This document shows, in pieces, positions 27,291 through 37,344 of a stretch of DNA of 64,000 nt (position 1 is the stretch's first letter; each line of letters begins with the position of its first letter). The translations under genes were made by a program, and so were the position numbers. Under the pieces are notes generated by a model. The model was not told the origin of the DNA, searched no databases, and saw nothing but the letters and a program-made list of their open reading frames with translations. Location of the stretch: contig NZ_CP114278.1 of NCBI RefSeq assembly GCF_027105095.1, positions 1,736,001 to 1,800,000 of the forward strand, given 5' to 3'. Source of the DNA: Brevundimonas vesicularis (GTDB lineage Bacteria > Pseudomonadota > Alphaproteobacteria > Caulobacterales > Caulobacteraceae).

Positions 27291-28072
27291 TGCTGATCGA
27301 CAGTCATGTGAACCTGCACGCGCCACAGTTCGACGAGGACCGGGACGCCGTGATCGCGCGCGCGCGCGAGGCGGGCGTCAGGCTGATGGTCGAGATTTCC
27401 GACAAGCTGACGACCTTCGAGGCGACGCACGGCATCGCCATGGCCAATGACGACATCTGGTGCACGGTCGGGGTCCATCCACACGAGGCCAAGGATGCGG
27501 CGGACCTGACGGCGGCGACCCTGATCAACCTGGCCCAGCGGCCCAAGGTGGTCGGGATCGGCGAATGCGGGCTGGATTTCCACTACGACTTCAGCCCGCG
27601 CGAGGTGCAGGCGGCGGTGTTCCGACAGCATGTGAAGGCGGCGCGCGAGACGGGTCTGCCGCTGGTGATCCACACGCGTGAGGCGGACGATATAATGGCG
27701 TCGATCCTGCGCGAGGAATATGCCGCCGGGCCATTCAAGATGTTGATGCACTGCTATACGAGTGGCGCGGAACTGGCGAAAATCACTGCCGAAATGGGCG
27801 CCTGGTTTTCCGTGTCCGGCATTGCGACCTTCAAGGCGGCCGAGGACGTGCGGTCGGTGATCCGCGATATGCCGGGCGACCGGATCATCGTCGAGACCGA
27901 CTGCCCCTATCTGGCGCCTATCCCGCATCGTGGACGGCGCAACGAGCCGGCCTACATCGGTCATGTGCTGGACAAGCTGGCCCAGATCCGGGGCTGGAGC
28001 GCCGAGGAGGCGGATCGCATTACGACCGAGGCCTTCTTCGGCCTCTTTGACCGGATACCCAGGCCCGCATGA
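27290..28072 (+). CDS. TatD family metal-dependent hydrolase
   Basis: A 260-residue TIM-barrel hydrolase of the TatD/YcfH family, often an Mg-dependent 3' exonuclease. Motifs are GVHPHEAKD, GIGECGLDFHYDFSPREVQ, LVIHTREADD, MLMHCYTSG and IVETDCPYLAP. The N-terminal metal motif is DSHVNLH rather than DxHxH, with Asn replacing the second His. E. coli TatD also departs from DxHxH here. ATG 27290 overlaps the holB stop, and its own stop overlaps the next start. Confidence 0.92.
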   Translation: MLIDSHVNLHAPQFDEDRDAVIARAREAGVRLMVEISDKLTTFEATHGIAMANDDIWCTVGVHPHEAKDAADLTAATLINLAQRPKVVGIGECGLDFHYDFSPREVQAAVFRQHVKAARETGLPLVIHTREADDIMASILREEYAAGPFKMLMHCYTSGAELAKITAEMGAWFSVSGIATFKAAEDVRSVIRDMPGDRIIVETDCPYLAPIPHRGRRNEPAYIGHVLDKLAQIRGWSAEEADRITTEAFFGLFDRIPRPA

Positions 28073-28863
28073 GTTTCGAAGTCGTCATTCTGGGCAGCGG
28101 ATCGTCGGGTGGGGTGCCGCGCGGGGACGGCGACTGGGGTGCCTGCGACCCAGCCGAGCCCAAGAACCGGCGCACGCGCTGTTCGATGCTGGCCAGGAAG
28201 ACCGGCGCCGAGGGTGTGACCAATGTCCTGATCGACACATCGCCGGACCTGCGCGAACAGATGCTGGCCAGCGGGACGAAGCATGTGGATGCGGTTCTCT
28301 ACACCCACGATCATGCGGACCAGACCCACGGCATCGACGACCTGCGCACCTTCGCCGCGCGGGCCAGGAAGCGGATACCGGCGTGGATGGATGCGGTGAC
28401 GCACGGCTCGCTGACGCATCGGTTCGACTACATTTTCGAGAGCAAGTTCGGTTATCCGCCGCTGCTGGACGGACGGATCATTCCGCCGCATGGCACGGCC
28501 TGGTCGGTCGAGGGCGCGGGCGGCTCGATCCCGGTCACGACCTTTGATCAGGCGCATGGGCCGATCCGTTCGGTGGGATATCGGCTCGGCGATGTCGCCT
28601 ATTCCAGCGATGTTTCCGATCTGGACGAGGCGGCCTTGGCGGCGGTGGCCGGGTGCAAGTTCTGGATCGTGGACGCGCTGCGTTATGCGCCGCATCCGAC
28701 CCATGCTCATCTGGACCAGGCCCTGGCGTGGATCGCCGCCGCAGACGTGGAGCGCGCGGTGCTGACGAATCTGCACATCGACATGGATTACAAGGCGTTG
28801 TCGGCGCTTGTTCCCGAAAACGTCGAGGTCGGATTCGATGGCTGGAGCCGAGTGATCGGCTAG
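28069..28863 (+). CDS. MBL-fold metallo-hydrolase (PhnP/RNase Z-like)
   Basis: A 264-residue metallo-beta-lactamase-fold protein. It starts VVILGSGSSGGVPRGDG, carries the metal site YTHDHADQTHG (about residues 82-92), then later VSDLDEA and HPTHAHL. The pattern matches PhnP-like cyclic phosphodiesterases. It is the last gene of the tmk-holB-tatD operon (ATGA overlap). The same four-gene order is common in alphaproteobacteria. The physiological substrate is unknown. Its stop overlaps that of the convergent recG by 4 bp. Confidence 0.9.
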   Translation: MSFEVVILGSGSSGGVPRGDGDWGACDPAEPKNRRTRCSMLARKTGAEGVTNVLIDTSPDLREQMLASGTKHVDAVLYTHDHADQTHGIDDLRTFAARARKRIPAWMDAVTHGSLTHRFDYIFESKFGYPPLLDGRIIPPHGTAWSVEGAGGSIPVTTFDQAHGPIRSVGYRLGDVAYSSDVSDLDEAALAAVAGCKFWIVDALRYAPHPTHAHLDQALAWIAAADVERAVLTNLHIDMDYKALSALVPENVEVGFDGWSRVIG

Positions 28864-30947
28864 CTCGCGCCGGCCTTGTGGTTTTTCCAGTCGAATAGCT
28901 CTTCCAGCACCTGCACCGCCTGACCGCGTTCCGACGTCAGATCCGGGTCGCGGTTCATGATCAGCCGCGCATCATCGGCGGCGGCCAGCATCAGGCTGCG
29001 GTGGCGGATCGGATCGGCGAAGCGGTAGGCGGGAAAACCGCTCTGTTTCAGGCCCAGGGGATCGCCGCCGCCGCGCAGGCGGAAGTCTTCCTCGGCGATC
29101 TCGAATCCGTCCTCGGTGCGACGCAGGGTTTCGAGCCGCTCTTTCGCCGTCTCGCCGAGGGCGCCGTCCTGACCGCCATACAGCAGGATGCAGGAACTGG
29201 CCTTGGCGCCGCGACCGACGCGGCCCCGAAGTTGGTGCAACTGGGCCAGACCGAAGCGGTCGGCGTGTTCAATGACCATGATTGAGGCGTTGGGTACGTC
29301 CACGCCGACTTCGACCACCGTGGTGGCGACGAGAATCGGCAGGCGGCCGTCGGCGAAGTCGGCCATGACGGCCTCGCGTTCTGCGCCCGGCATCTGGCCA
29401 TGAGCCAGGCCGACCTCGACGCCCAGCAGGCGTCGCAGATCGTCGGCGCGATCGACGGCGGCCGCCAGGTCGATGGCCTCGGATTCCTCAACCAAAGGAC
29501 AGATCCAATAGGCCTGGGCGCCGCTTTCGACGGCGTTCTTCAGACGGGCGGCGACCTCGCCGATGCGGGCCAAGGGCAGGACGGCGGTAGTGACGGGGGT
29601 GCGGCCGGGCGGCTTTTCCATCAGGCGACTGACCTCCAGTTCGCCGTACTGCGTCAGCTCAAGCGTACGGGGAATGGGGGTGGCCGACATGGTCAGCAGG
29701 TGCACGGCGCCCAGGCGCGGGTCGCCCTTAGCTTGCAGCCGCTGGCGCTCGTTCACGCCGAACCGGTGCTGTTCGTCGATGACGGCCAGGGCCAGGCGGT
29801 CGAAGCGAACGGCGTCCTGGAACAGGGCATGGGTGCCGATGGCGACCTGGGCGTGACCAGAGGCCAGGACAGCCAGTTTCTCGCGTCGTTGAGCAGGGGT
29901 GTCGCGGCCGGTAAGCAGGACCGCAGTCACGCCAGCCGCGCCCAGCATGGGGCCGAGCTTCTCGTAATGCTGGCGCGCCAGGATTTCGGTCGGGGCCATG
30001 AGCGCGGACTGGAAACCGCTGGAAGCGGCGTCGGCCAGCGCCAGGGCGGCGACGGCGGTCTTGCCCGAGCCGACATCGCCTTGCAGCAATCGGCCCATCT
30101 GCTGGCCCGAGGCCAGGTCGCGACGGATGTCGGCGACGGCCTGGACCTGGGCGTTGGTCAGCTGAAAGGGCAGGGTCTGGAGCAGGTGTTCGGACGCCGC
30201 GCCGGGGGCGATGACGGGGGCGGGCCTGATCTCGCGCGCGCGGCGACGACGGGCCAGAGCCAACTGATGGGCCAGGAACTCGTCATAGGCCAGGCGCTGG
30301 CGAACGGGGGCGTCGGGCGTCAGGTCGATCTCGCCTGCAGGGGCATGCAGGGCGTCTAGAGCGGCGCGCCAACCCAGCCAGTTCTGCCTCTTGAGCCAAG
30401 CGGAATCCTGCCATTCGGGCAGGTCGGGCGCGTCAGCAAGGGCGGCGTGGACCAGTTTGCGCAACTGGCGAGAACTGAGCCCCTGCGTCGCCGGATAGAC
30501 GGGTTCGGACGCCGGAATGTCGGCGGCCTTTTCGAGCGTCACGATGTCCGGATGGACGATCTGAACCTCGCCGTTGAACCTTTCGACCTTGCCCGCGACC
30601 AACCGCGTCTCGCCGCGCGGCAACAGCCGGTCGATGTGCTGGGGTGAACCGCCGAACCAGACCAGGTGAACGAAGCCGGTCGGATCGCTGGCCCGGACCT
30701 TCAGCGGCGCGCCGGGGCGGCTGGGCGTGAAGAGGCGATCGATGGTCACGGTGAAGACGCCCACCTCGCCATCTACTGCGGTCGCGGCCTCGGCAGGGCG
30801 GCGGACGATGACGCCGGACGGGCTGAGGAACAGCAGATCGCGGACCAGAGGGCCCGCCACCTTTTGCACCAGGGGCAGGACGCGAGGGCCCACGCCCTTA
30901 AGGGTCGAGACCTCGGCGAACAGGGGAAAGAGAATCTGCGGACGCAT
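28860..30947 (-). CDS. recG: ATP-dependent DNA helicase RecG
   Basis: A 695-residue helicase (ATG 30947; an in-frame ATG at 30959 is also possible). It remodels stalled replication forks and Holliday junctions. It begins RPQILFPLFAEVSTLKGVGP. The N-terminal wedge/OB region precedes Walker A LLQGDVGSGKTAVA, the DEQHRFGV box, MSATPIPRTLELTQYG, VEVGVDVPNAS and QLHQLRGRVGRG. Length and motif order match RecG rather than PriA or UvrB. Confidence 0.95.
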   Translation of the reverse strand: MRPQILFPLFAEVSTLKGVGPRVLPLVQKVAGPLVRDLLFLSPSGVIVRRPAEAATAVDGEVGVFTVTIDRLFTPSRPGAPLKVRASDPTGFVHLVWFGGSPQHIDRLLPRGETRLVAGKVERFNGEVQIVHPDIVTLEKAADIPASEPVYPATQGLSSRQLRKLVHAALADAPDLPEWQDSAWLKRQNWLGWRAALDALHAPAGEIDLTPDAPVRQRLAYDEFLAHQLALARRRRAREIRPAPVIAPGAASEHLLQTLPFQLTNAQVQAVADIRRDLASGQQMGRLLQGDVGSGKTAVAALALADAASSGFQSALMAPTEILARQHYEKLGPMLGAAGVTAVLLTGRDTPAQRREKLAVLASGHAQVAIGTHALFQDAVRFDRLALAVIDEQHRFGVNERQRLQAKGDPRLGAVHLLTMSATPIPRTLELTQYGELEVSRLMEKPPGRTPVTTAVLPLARIGEVAARLKNAVESGAQAYWICPLVEESEAIDLAAAVDRADDLRRLLGVEVGLAHGQMPGAEREAVMADFADGRLPILVATTVVEVGVDVPNASIMVIEHADRFGLAQLHQLRGRVGRGAKASSCILLYGGQDGALGETAKERLETLRRTEDGFEIAEEDFRLRGGGDPLGLKQSGFPAYRFADPIRHRSLMLAAADDARLIMNRDPDLTSERGQAVQVLEELFDWKNHKAGAS

Positions 30948-31093
30948 CGCCGTGAACATAGCGTGACCATGACGGGTGGCGAAGTGCGTTCAGGAACGCT
31001 ATCTGCGCTTCTCACATTCCTGATGCGCTATCGCTCTCCGCGCGGCGGATCGCTGCATGAGCGCATCGGCATTTTTAACGGGCAAGGATTCTT

Positions 31094-31435
31094 GTGGCCG
31101 AAATCGACGCGCGTCCCGACAGCGAAATGACCTCTGAGCCCATGACGCCTGAGCGCAGGCAGCGGCTGGGACGCATTCAGTTCCGCGCCTGGCGGCGGGG
31201 TTTTCGCGAGGCCGACATGGTGCTGGGTCCGTTTTCCGATCAGGTCGCGCCGACCCTGACCGATGCGGAACTGGACCAGTTCGAACGGCTGATCGACGAG
31301 GAAGATCAGTGGCTTTACGGCTGGATCATCGAGCGTGACCCGACGCCGCCCGAGCTCGAGACGCCGGTTATGGCCAAGGTGCGCGCCTTCATGCGCGCCC
31401 ACGTGGCGGCCGAAGTCGGCAAGGGGATCGGCTGA
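31094..31435 (+). CDS. sdhE: Succinate dehydrogenase assembly factor 2 family protein
   Basis: A 113-residue protein with RAWRRGFREADMVLGPF (about residues 31-47), matching the RGxxExDxxL(G/L) signature of SdhE/YgfY, then LDQFERLIDEEDQWLYGWI. SdhE helps attach FAD to SdhA. The start is GTG 31094 with AAGGA upstream. It overlaps the mfd start (TGATG), an arrangement that is common in this class. Confidence 0.88.
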   Translation: MAEIDARPDSEMTSEPMTPERRQRLGRIQFRAWRRGFREADMVLGPFSDQVAPTLTDAELDQFERLIDEEDQWLYGWIIERDPTPPELETPVMAKVRAFMRAHVAAEVGKGIG

Positions 31436-34400
31436 TGGACGCCAAGGTCGAACACCGGACCGACGCTGATCTGGGCGGCGCGCCCGAAGGGCTGGACGCA
31501 CTGATCGTCGCCGAACGGATCAAGGCGGGCGGCGGCGTCGGCCTGTTTGTCGCACGCGACTTTCAGAGGTCGGGTAGCTTCGTTCAGGCGTTTCAGTTCT
31601 TCTCGAAAGATATTGAAATCCTGGATTATCCGGCGTGGGACTGTCTGCCCTATGACCGGCTGAGCCCCACGGCAGGGATTGCGGCGCAGCGGATGGCGAC
31701 GCTGACGCGGCTGGCGATGCGCAACCCCGGCGATGCGCCGGTTCTGGTCGTGACGACGGTGTCAGCGGCCATGCAGCGCACCCCGCCGAAGTCGGTCACG
31801 ACACAGGCCGGGTTCGAAACCAAGGTCGGACGCGATCTCGATATCCAGGCGCTGGAGCGCTATTTCGCCGCCAACGGCTATGTCCGGGCCTCGACCGTGT
31901 CGGAGCGCGGCGAGTTCGCGGTGCGCGGCGGGGTCGTCGACGTCTATCCGCCTGGTTTCGAAGAGCCGGTCCGGCTGGATATGTTCGGATCCGAGCTGGA
32001 ATCGATCCGCACCTTCGATCCCGAAACGCAGCGGTCGACCGGCCAGATGACGTCCGTGTCCCTCGCGCCGGTGTCGGAGGCGCTGCTGGATGCGGCGGCC
32101 ATCTCGCGCTTCCGCACCGGCTATCTGAACCTGTTCGGCGCGCCGGGCGACGACCCGCTGTATGCGACGATCAGCGAGGGCGCGCGGCGTCAGGGCATGG
32201 AGCAGTGGCTGCCGCTGTTCTATGAGACCCTGGACAGCCTGTTCGACTATCTGCCGGACGACGCGGCGATCTTCCTGGACAATCAGGTCGAGACGGCCCG
32301 CGCCGAGCGATGGGATCTGGTCGCGGACGCTTATGATGCGCGCGCCGAGGCGGCCAAAGCCAAAGGGCAGGCCAGCGCCAATCGCGCCTTGCCGCCCAAG
32401 CGGCTCTATCTGGACGCGGGAGACTGGAACCAGGCGCTGGCGGGTCGCACCGTGCGGCGCTTCACGCCCTTTTCCACGGGCGGCGAGGATGCCGGCGGAC
32501 GTTTGGGCCGGACCTTCGGGGCCGAGCGGGCGCAGGACAGCGTCAATCTTTTCGAGGCGGTGGCGGCCCATGCGGCGGCGCTCAAGGCCGAGGGCAAGCG
32601 GGTGCTGCTCGCCTCTTGGACCGAAGGATCTTCGGAGCGGCTGGCGACCATGCTGGCCGACCATGGGCTGGATCACATCGTCGCCGTGCGCGACTGGTCT
32701 GATGTTCAGGCTGCGCCGAAAGACCTCTATCTGCGCGGCGTCCTGCCGGTCGAGCATGGCTTTGTCACCGACGAGGTGGCGGTCATTTCCGAGACCGACA
32801 TCCTGGGCGACCGTCTGGCGCGACCGCGCAAGAAACGCCGCGCCTCCAACTTCCTGGCGGAGGCGTCGGCCCTGACGACGGGCGATCTGGTCGTTCACCT
32901 AGATCACGGGATTGGTCGCTATGAGGGGCTGAAGACGCTGGAAATCCAGCAGGCCCCGCACGACTGTCTGGAACTGTTCTACGCCGGTGAGAGCAAACTT
33001 TATCTGCCGGTTGAAAACATTGATCTTCTGACAAGGTACGGTTCGGACTCCGAGGGCGTCCAACTGGACAAGTTGGGCGGCGCAGGCTGGCAGGCCAGAA
33101 AGGCCAAGGCCAAGGAACGTCTGCGCGCCATGGCCGAGGGGCTGATCGCCCTGGCCGCCAAGCGGGCGCTGCGCGAGACCGATGCGGTCACGCCCCCACC
33201 GGGTCTGTTCGCCGAGTTCTGCGCGCGCTTCCCCTATGAGGAGACCGACGATCAGCTGAACGCCATCGGCGATGTGCTGGAGGATCTGGGCAAGGGCACG
33301 CCAATGGATCGCCTGATCTGCGGCGACGTCGGCTTCGGCAAGACCGAGGTGGCGCTGAGGGCCGCCTTCGTCGTCGCCATGACGGGGCAGCAGGTGGCGA
33401 TCGTCGCGCCGACGACCCTGCTGGCGCGCCAGCACTTCAAGACCTTCTCTGAACGTTTCGCGGGCTGGCCGGTGAAGGTGCGTCAACTGTCGCGGATGGT
33501 GGGCGCCAAGGAGGCGGCGGAGACGCGGGCCGGGCTGAAGGACGGCTCGGTCGAGATCGTCGTCGGCACCCATGCGGTGCTGAGCGAACAGGTCGGCTTC
33601 CGCGATCTGGGCCTGGTCATCGTCGATGAGGAACAGCACTTCGGCGTCAAGCATAAGGAGAAGCTGAAGACGCTGCGCGCCGACGTGCATCTGTTGACCC
33701 TGACCGCCACGCCGATTCCGCGCACGCTTCAGATGGCGCTGTCGGGCATCCGCGAGATGTCGATCATCGCCACCCCGCCGGTCGATCGCCTGGCGGTGCG
33801 GACCTATGTCACGCCGTGGGACCCGATCCTGGTGCGTGAGGCCCTGCTGCGTGAGAAATATCGCGGGGGTCAGGCCTACTATGTGGCGCCGCGCCTGAAG
33901 GACCTGCCCGCCATCGAGAAATTCCTGCGCGAACAGGTGCCCGAGGTGAAGTTCGTCGTCGGCCACGGCCAGATGAGCGCCACCCAACTGGAGGAGGTGA
34001 TGAGCGCCTTCTACGACGGGGAATATGACGTCCTGGTCTCCACCACCATCGTGGAGAGCGGGCTGGATATCCCGACGGCCAATACGCTCATCGTCCACCG
34101 CGCCGACATGTTCGGTCTGGCGCAACTGTATCAGATCCGGGGCCGGGTCGGCCGGTCCAAGGCGCGCGCCTTCGCCTACCTGACCACCGATGCGGTCAAG
34201 CCGATGACCTTGTCGGCCGAGCGGCGGTTGCAGGTTCTGCAGTCGCTCGACAATCTGGGCGCCGGCTTCCAGCTAGCCAGCCACGATCTGGACCAGCGCG
34301 GCGGCGGCAATCTGCTGGGCGACGAGCAGTCGGGCCATATCCGCGAGGTCGGCGTCGAACTGTACCAGCAGATGCTGGAAGACGCCGTGGCGGAGCTGCG

Positions 34401-34884
34401 TGAGAAGGGCGAGGGACAGGCGGTGGATCGCGGTTGGTCGCCGTCGATCAATGTCGGCGCTTCTGTCTTGATTCCAGAAGACTACGTGCCGGACCTGAAC
34501 GTGCGTCTGAGCCTCTATCGTCGTCTTTCCGACGCCGAACAGGCCGAGGATCGCGAAGCCTTGGCCGCCGAACTGATCGACCGTTTCGGGCCCTTGCCGG
34601 ATGAGGCGCAGCAACTGCTGAAGATCGTCGGCATCAAGTCGAACTGCCGCAAGGCCTGGATCGAGAAGATCGACATCGGACCGCGCGGCGCGGTGCTGAC
34701 GTTGCGCGACAACAGCTTCCCCAATCCGGCGGGACTGGTCGGGCTGATCCAGAAGAACCACGCCTTCTGGAAGATTCGGCCAGATCAGAAGATCGTCGTT
34801 TCGGGCGACTGGCCGACGGCGGAAGAGCGACTGAAGGTGGCCGAACGGATCACCGCCGATCTGGCGCGGGTGGCGGGGGCGTAA
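31435..34884 (+). CDS. mfd: Transcription-repair coupling factor
   Basis: A 1149-residue DNA translocase that removes stalled RNA polymerase and recruits UvrA. It has UvrB-homology N-terminal parts (SFVQAFQFFSKDIEILDYP), the RNAP-interaction region (VHLDHGIGRYEGL), Walker A ICGDVGFGKTEVALR, DEEQHFGVKHKEKL, TATPIPRTLQMAL, VESGLDIPTANT and LYQIRGRVGRS. A TRCF C-terminal domain is present. Length fits the family. ATG 31435 overlaps the sdhE stop. Confidence 0.97.
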   Translation: MDAKVEHRTDADLGGAPEGLDALIVAERIKAGGGVGLFVARDFQRSGSFVQAFQFFSKDIEILDYPAWDCLPYDRLSPTAGIAAQRMATLTRLAMRNPGDAPVLVVTTVSAAMQRTPPKSVTTQAGFETKVGRDLDIQALERYFAANGYVRASTVSERGEFAVRGGVVDVYPPGFEEPVRLDMFGSELESIRTFDPETQRSTGQMTSVSLAPVSEALLDAAAISRFRTGYLNLFGAPGDDPLYATISEGARRQGMEQWLPLFYETLDSLFDYLPDDAAIFLDNQVETARAERWDLVADAYDARAEAAKAKGQASANRALPPKRLYLDAGDWNQALAGRTVRRFTPFSTGGEDAGGRLGRTFGAERAQDSVNLFEAVAAHAAALKAEGKRVLLASWTEGSSERLATMLADHGLDHIVAVRDWSDVQAAPKDLYLRGVLPVEHGFVTDEVAVISETDILGDRLARPRKKRRASNFLAEASALTTGDLVVHLDHGIGRYEGLKTLEIQQAPHDCLELFYAGESKLYLPVENIDLLTRYGSDSEGVQLDKLGGAGWQARKAKAKERLRAMAEGLIALAAKRALRETDAVTPPPGLFAEFCARFPYEETDDQLNAIGDVLEDLGKGTPMDRLICGDVGFGKTEVALRAAFVVAMTGQQVAIVAPTTLLARQHFKTFSERFAGWPVKVRQLSRMVGAKEAAETRAGLKDGSVEIVVGTHAVLSEQVGFRDLGLVIVDEEQHFGVKHKEKLKTLRADVHLLTLTATPIPRTLQMALSGIREMSIIATPPVDRLAVRTYVTPWDPILVREALLREKYRGGQAYYVAPRLKDLPAIEKFLREQVPEVKFVVGHGQMSATQLEEVMSAFYDGEYDVLVSTTIVESGLDIPTANTLIVHRADMFGLAQLYQIRGRVGRSKARAFAYLTTDAVKPMTLSAERRLQVLQSLDNLGAGFQLASHDLDQRGGGNLLGDEQSGHIREVGVELYQQMLEDAVAELREKGEGQAVDRGWSPSINVGASVLIPEDYVPDLNVRLSLYRRLSDAEQAEDREALAAELIDRFGPLPDEAQQLLKIVGIKSNCRKAWIEKIDIGPRGAVLTLRDNSFPNPAGLVGLIQKNHAFWKIRPDQKIVVSGDWPTAEERLKVAERITADLARVAGA

Positions 34885-34890
34885 AGCCCC

Positions 34891-36228
34891 TCAGCGCGTC
34901 TTTTCGAAAAGGTCGGCCGAGGCGCGCTCAAGCAGGGCGGCGGCGCTTTCGTCGGGGCGCATCTCGGCGGCGCCGACGTCGAACTCGGCGACGAAGGGCG
35001 ACCGGTCCGGACCGGCGTCGAAGGCGGTGCAGCCGATCACGGCGGCGATTCGTTCTGCGGCCAGACGCGCCGGTTCAGCGTGGGTCGCGGGCAGGGCGAG
35101 GGCGAAGACCTCCTTGGCCAGGCGGGCAGGGGTGTCCTCGACACGGACCAGGCGCGAAACCATGGCCCCGATCTGCGGCATGGCGCGATCCAGCCAGCCG
35201 CCCTGACGCGCCCAGGTGACGGATTGGGTTTCGCGCACCCTAAGGACGCAGACGGAAAGCGGGCGCTTGCGCGCGCGCGAGGCCTCGGCGACACGGCCCA
35301 GGTGGCTTGCGAACAGTTCGGGCGTGAACAGGCCCGTTTCCGGATCCATCACGTCCAGGCTGCGCACCGAGTCCAGCGTCTTGCGAATGCCCAGGTGGAT
35401 GCGGTGCGCGCCGGCCAAGGCCAGGATCCGCTCGGCCGTTTCGCTCTCGGGCGTGTCGGCGGAGGCGACGTCTGCGAAGCCCCGGTTGAACAGTTCAGCC
35501 AGGCTGATCTCGTTCCTGCCGCGCAGATAAAGCATCAGCGGAATATGATAGAGGCGCGTATTGCGCTTCATGCCCGCCGCGATCGACAGGGCCGGCGCAT
35601 GGTCTTCGGCGCCCCACAAAACGGCGGCGTCAAACGGGCTTTCGTGCAGATAGTCGAAGGCGGTGTAGGGCGTCGGCGCCGCGACCACCTCGACACCGGC
35701 CGCAGTCAGGGCGTTCGACAGGGCGAGAAAGCGCCGGTCCGCGACGCCGGCGGCCAGCACGCGCAAGGGACCATCGTCGTCGGCCCTTTTGTCCAAGCCG
35801 ACCCCGCGCGTGGCGAAGGTGGTGACGCGCAGCCGATATTCTTCCTCGGCGATGGCGGCCCTGCCCAACTGCTCCAGACGCAAGGCCGCCTGGGCCGGAT
35901 GCGGCGGCGTGGACATGGTCAGATCCGCACCCTTTACCGAATCAGGGCGGGCGCCGATGAGCACGATGGGCAGGCGACGCGGCTCGGCGGCGGCGCGAAG
36001 GCGTGACGCCACGTCGGCGTCGAAGGTGTTGATATCGATGACGGCGGCTTCGAGCGGAAAGTCCTGAAGCGTCATCTCAGCGGAGACGACGTCACGGGCG
36101 GTCACCGTCGTCCAGCCCAGCGCGTCCAGACCCGCAGCGAGCGGCCCGATCCGGCCATCGTCAGCCGCCAGGATCAATACGCGCGCGTCGAAAGCCAAGC
36201 CGATCGTCTCCAAAAGTCGCCGCGCCAA
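34891..36228 (-). CDS. popA: PopA-like c-di-GMP effector (two receiver-like domains plus degenerate GGDEF)
   Basis: A 445-residue protein. It has two receiver-like domains (about 15-130 and 155-270) and a C-terminal GGDEF-like domain starting LDSVRSLDVMDPETGLF. The active site is degenerate: where GG(D/E)EF is expected it reads AKEVF, while the upstream I-site RVED (RxxD) is intact. That combination is the hallmark of Caulobacter PopA, which binds c-di-GMP and recruits cell-cycle regulators such as CtrA for ClpXP degradation at the pole. The PopA assignment comes from architecture; a PleD-like cyclase is excluded by the lost active site. Confidence 0.8.
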   Translation of the reverse strand: MARRLLETIGLAFDARVLILAADDGRIGPLAAGLDALGWTTVTARDVVSAEMTLQDFPLEAAVIDINTFDADVASRLRAAAEPRRLPIVLIGARPDSVKGADLTMSTPPHPAQAALRLEQLGRAAIAEEEYRLRVTTFATRGVGLDKRADDDGPLRVLAAGVADRRFLALSNALTAAGVEVVAAPTPYTAFDYLHESPFDAAVLWGAEDHAPALSIAAGMKRNTRLYHIPLMLYLRGRNEISLAELFNRGFADVASADTPESETAERILALAGAHRIHLGIRKTLDSVRSLDVMDPETGLFTPELFASHLGRVAEASRARKRPLSVCVLRVRETQSVTWARQGGWLDRAMPQIGAMVSRLVRVEDTPARLAKEVFALALPATHAEPARLAAERIAAVIGCTAFDAGPDRSPFVAEFDVGAAEMRPDESAAALLERASADLFEKTR

Positions 36229-36387
36229 TAGCCGGCCGGAAACGCGCGGACCATAGCGACGAGGGTGTTAAGGATGCAATGTCGTCCGGCCAAAGCGATG
36301 CGGCCGGATCGCGAATGATCGTCCTCACGCGGATGAGACTTTCGCCGCAGGCGAATTCCGCTAGGTTCCGCCGCTTGTGCAACGGTT

Positions 36388-37344
36388 GTGGGGACCGATT
36401 TGAGTGAGCAACTGACACGGTCGGTCCTGAAAGCGCCCGGATTCTGGGGCGGGCTGGCCGTGCGAGCGTTCACCCGCAGCTGGGGGCGCGACGTCATGCT
36501 CTATACGGGCGGCGTGTCCTTCTTCGCCCTGCTGGCCGTGTTTCCCGCGATCGCCATCCTGATCGGCTTCTACAAGCTGGGCCTGTCGATCAGCGAGGTC
36601 AGCGCCCAGGCGACCGCCTTGTCGGACCTGTTGCCCAAGGCGGCGCAGACCATTTTTCAGGGCGAGATCACACGTTTGAGCAACGCGTCGGCGCGGACGG
36701 TTTCCGCTCAGAGCGCCTTCGCCCTGTTCGTCGGCGCCTATGCCGCGCATCGAGGTTTCAAGGCCTTGTTGGCGGGATTGAACCTGATTCATGACGAGAC
36801 CGAGCCGCACGGCTTCTTCAAGTTCAATCTGCTGGCCTTTTTCGTGGCCATTTTCGCCTTTGCGCTGTTCACCGTGGTGTCGGGCGCCGTCGTGACCGTG
36901 CGCATCATGGCGCATGCCTCGTCGTCGGCCGCCGGCCTGCCCGGGCGAAGCGGCATGGCGCCGCTTGACGCCTTCCTGCCCGCCATCGGCTTGGTCATCG
37001 GGCTGACGCTGCTTTACCGCTACGCCATGAGCCACAGGACGCCGGTCGCCTGGCTGCCCGCGACAGCGGGCGGTCTGGTGGCGACGCTGATGTCCGTCGT
37101 GTCGTCTTGGCTATGCGCCATCTATGTCGAGCAGATTGCGCCGCTGGGGGCCACCTATGGATCGGTCGGCGCCGTGGTGGTGCTGCTGATCTGGCTGTCG
37201 TGGAACGTCAACGCCATCTTCTACGGCGGCGCCTTCGCCACCGAGATGGAGCTGGCGGCCAAGGCGCGCGTGATCGCCGATGCGCCTCCAGCCGATGTCG
37301 TCAATCTGTCGGAGCGTCGAGCCGGGCGCCGGTCTCGATCGTAA
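36388..37344 (+). CDS. YihY/virulence factor BrkB family membrane protein
   Basis: A 318-residue inner-membrane protein with about six spans and the family motifs VMLYTGGVSFFALLAVFPAI, FRG-like AYAAHRGFKALLAGLN and WLSWNVNAIFYGGAF near the end. Function of the family is not settled. The start is GTG 36388, with TTG 36400 an alternative. Its last 44 bases overlap the convergent tusA-like gene. Confidence 0.87.
   Translation: MGTDLSEQLTRSVLKAPGFWGGLAVRAFTRSWGRDVMLYTGGVSFFALLAVFPAIAILIGFYKLGLSISEVSAQATALSDLLPKAAQTIFQGEITRLSNASARTVSAQSAFALFVGAYAAHRGFKALLAGLNLIHDETEPHGFFKFNLLAFFVAIFAFALFTVVSGAVVTVRIMAHASSSAAGLPGRSGMAPLDAFLPAIGLVIGLTLLYRYAMSHRTPVAWLPATAGGLVATLMSVVSSWLCAIYVEQIAPLGATYGSVGAVVVLLIWLSWNVNAIFYGGAFATEMELAAKARVIADAPPADVVNLSERRAGRRSRS

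Noticed and set aside
27290-28072. An inactive TatD protein because the N-terminal DxHxH is DSHVNL
   Set aside because: Other metal-ligand motifs are intact, and E. coli TatD also departs from DxHxH at this point, so this is a family variation.
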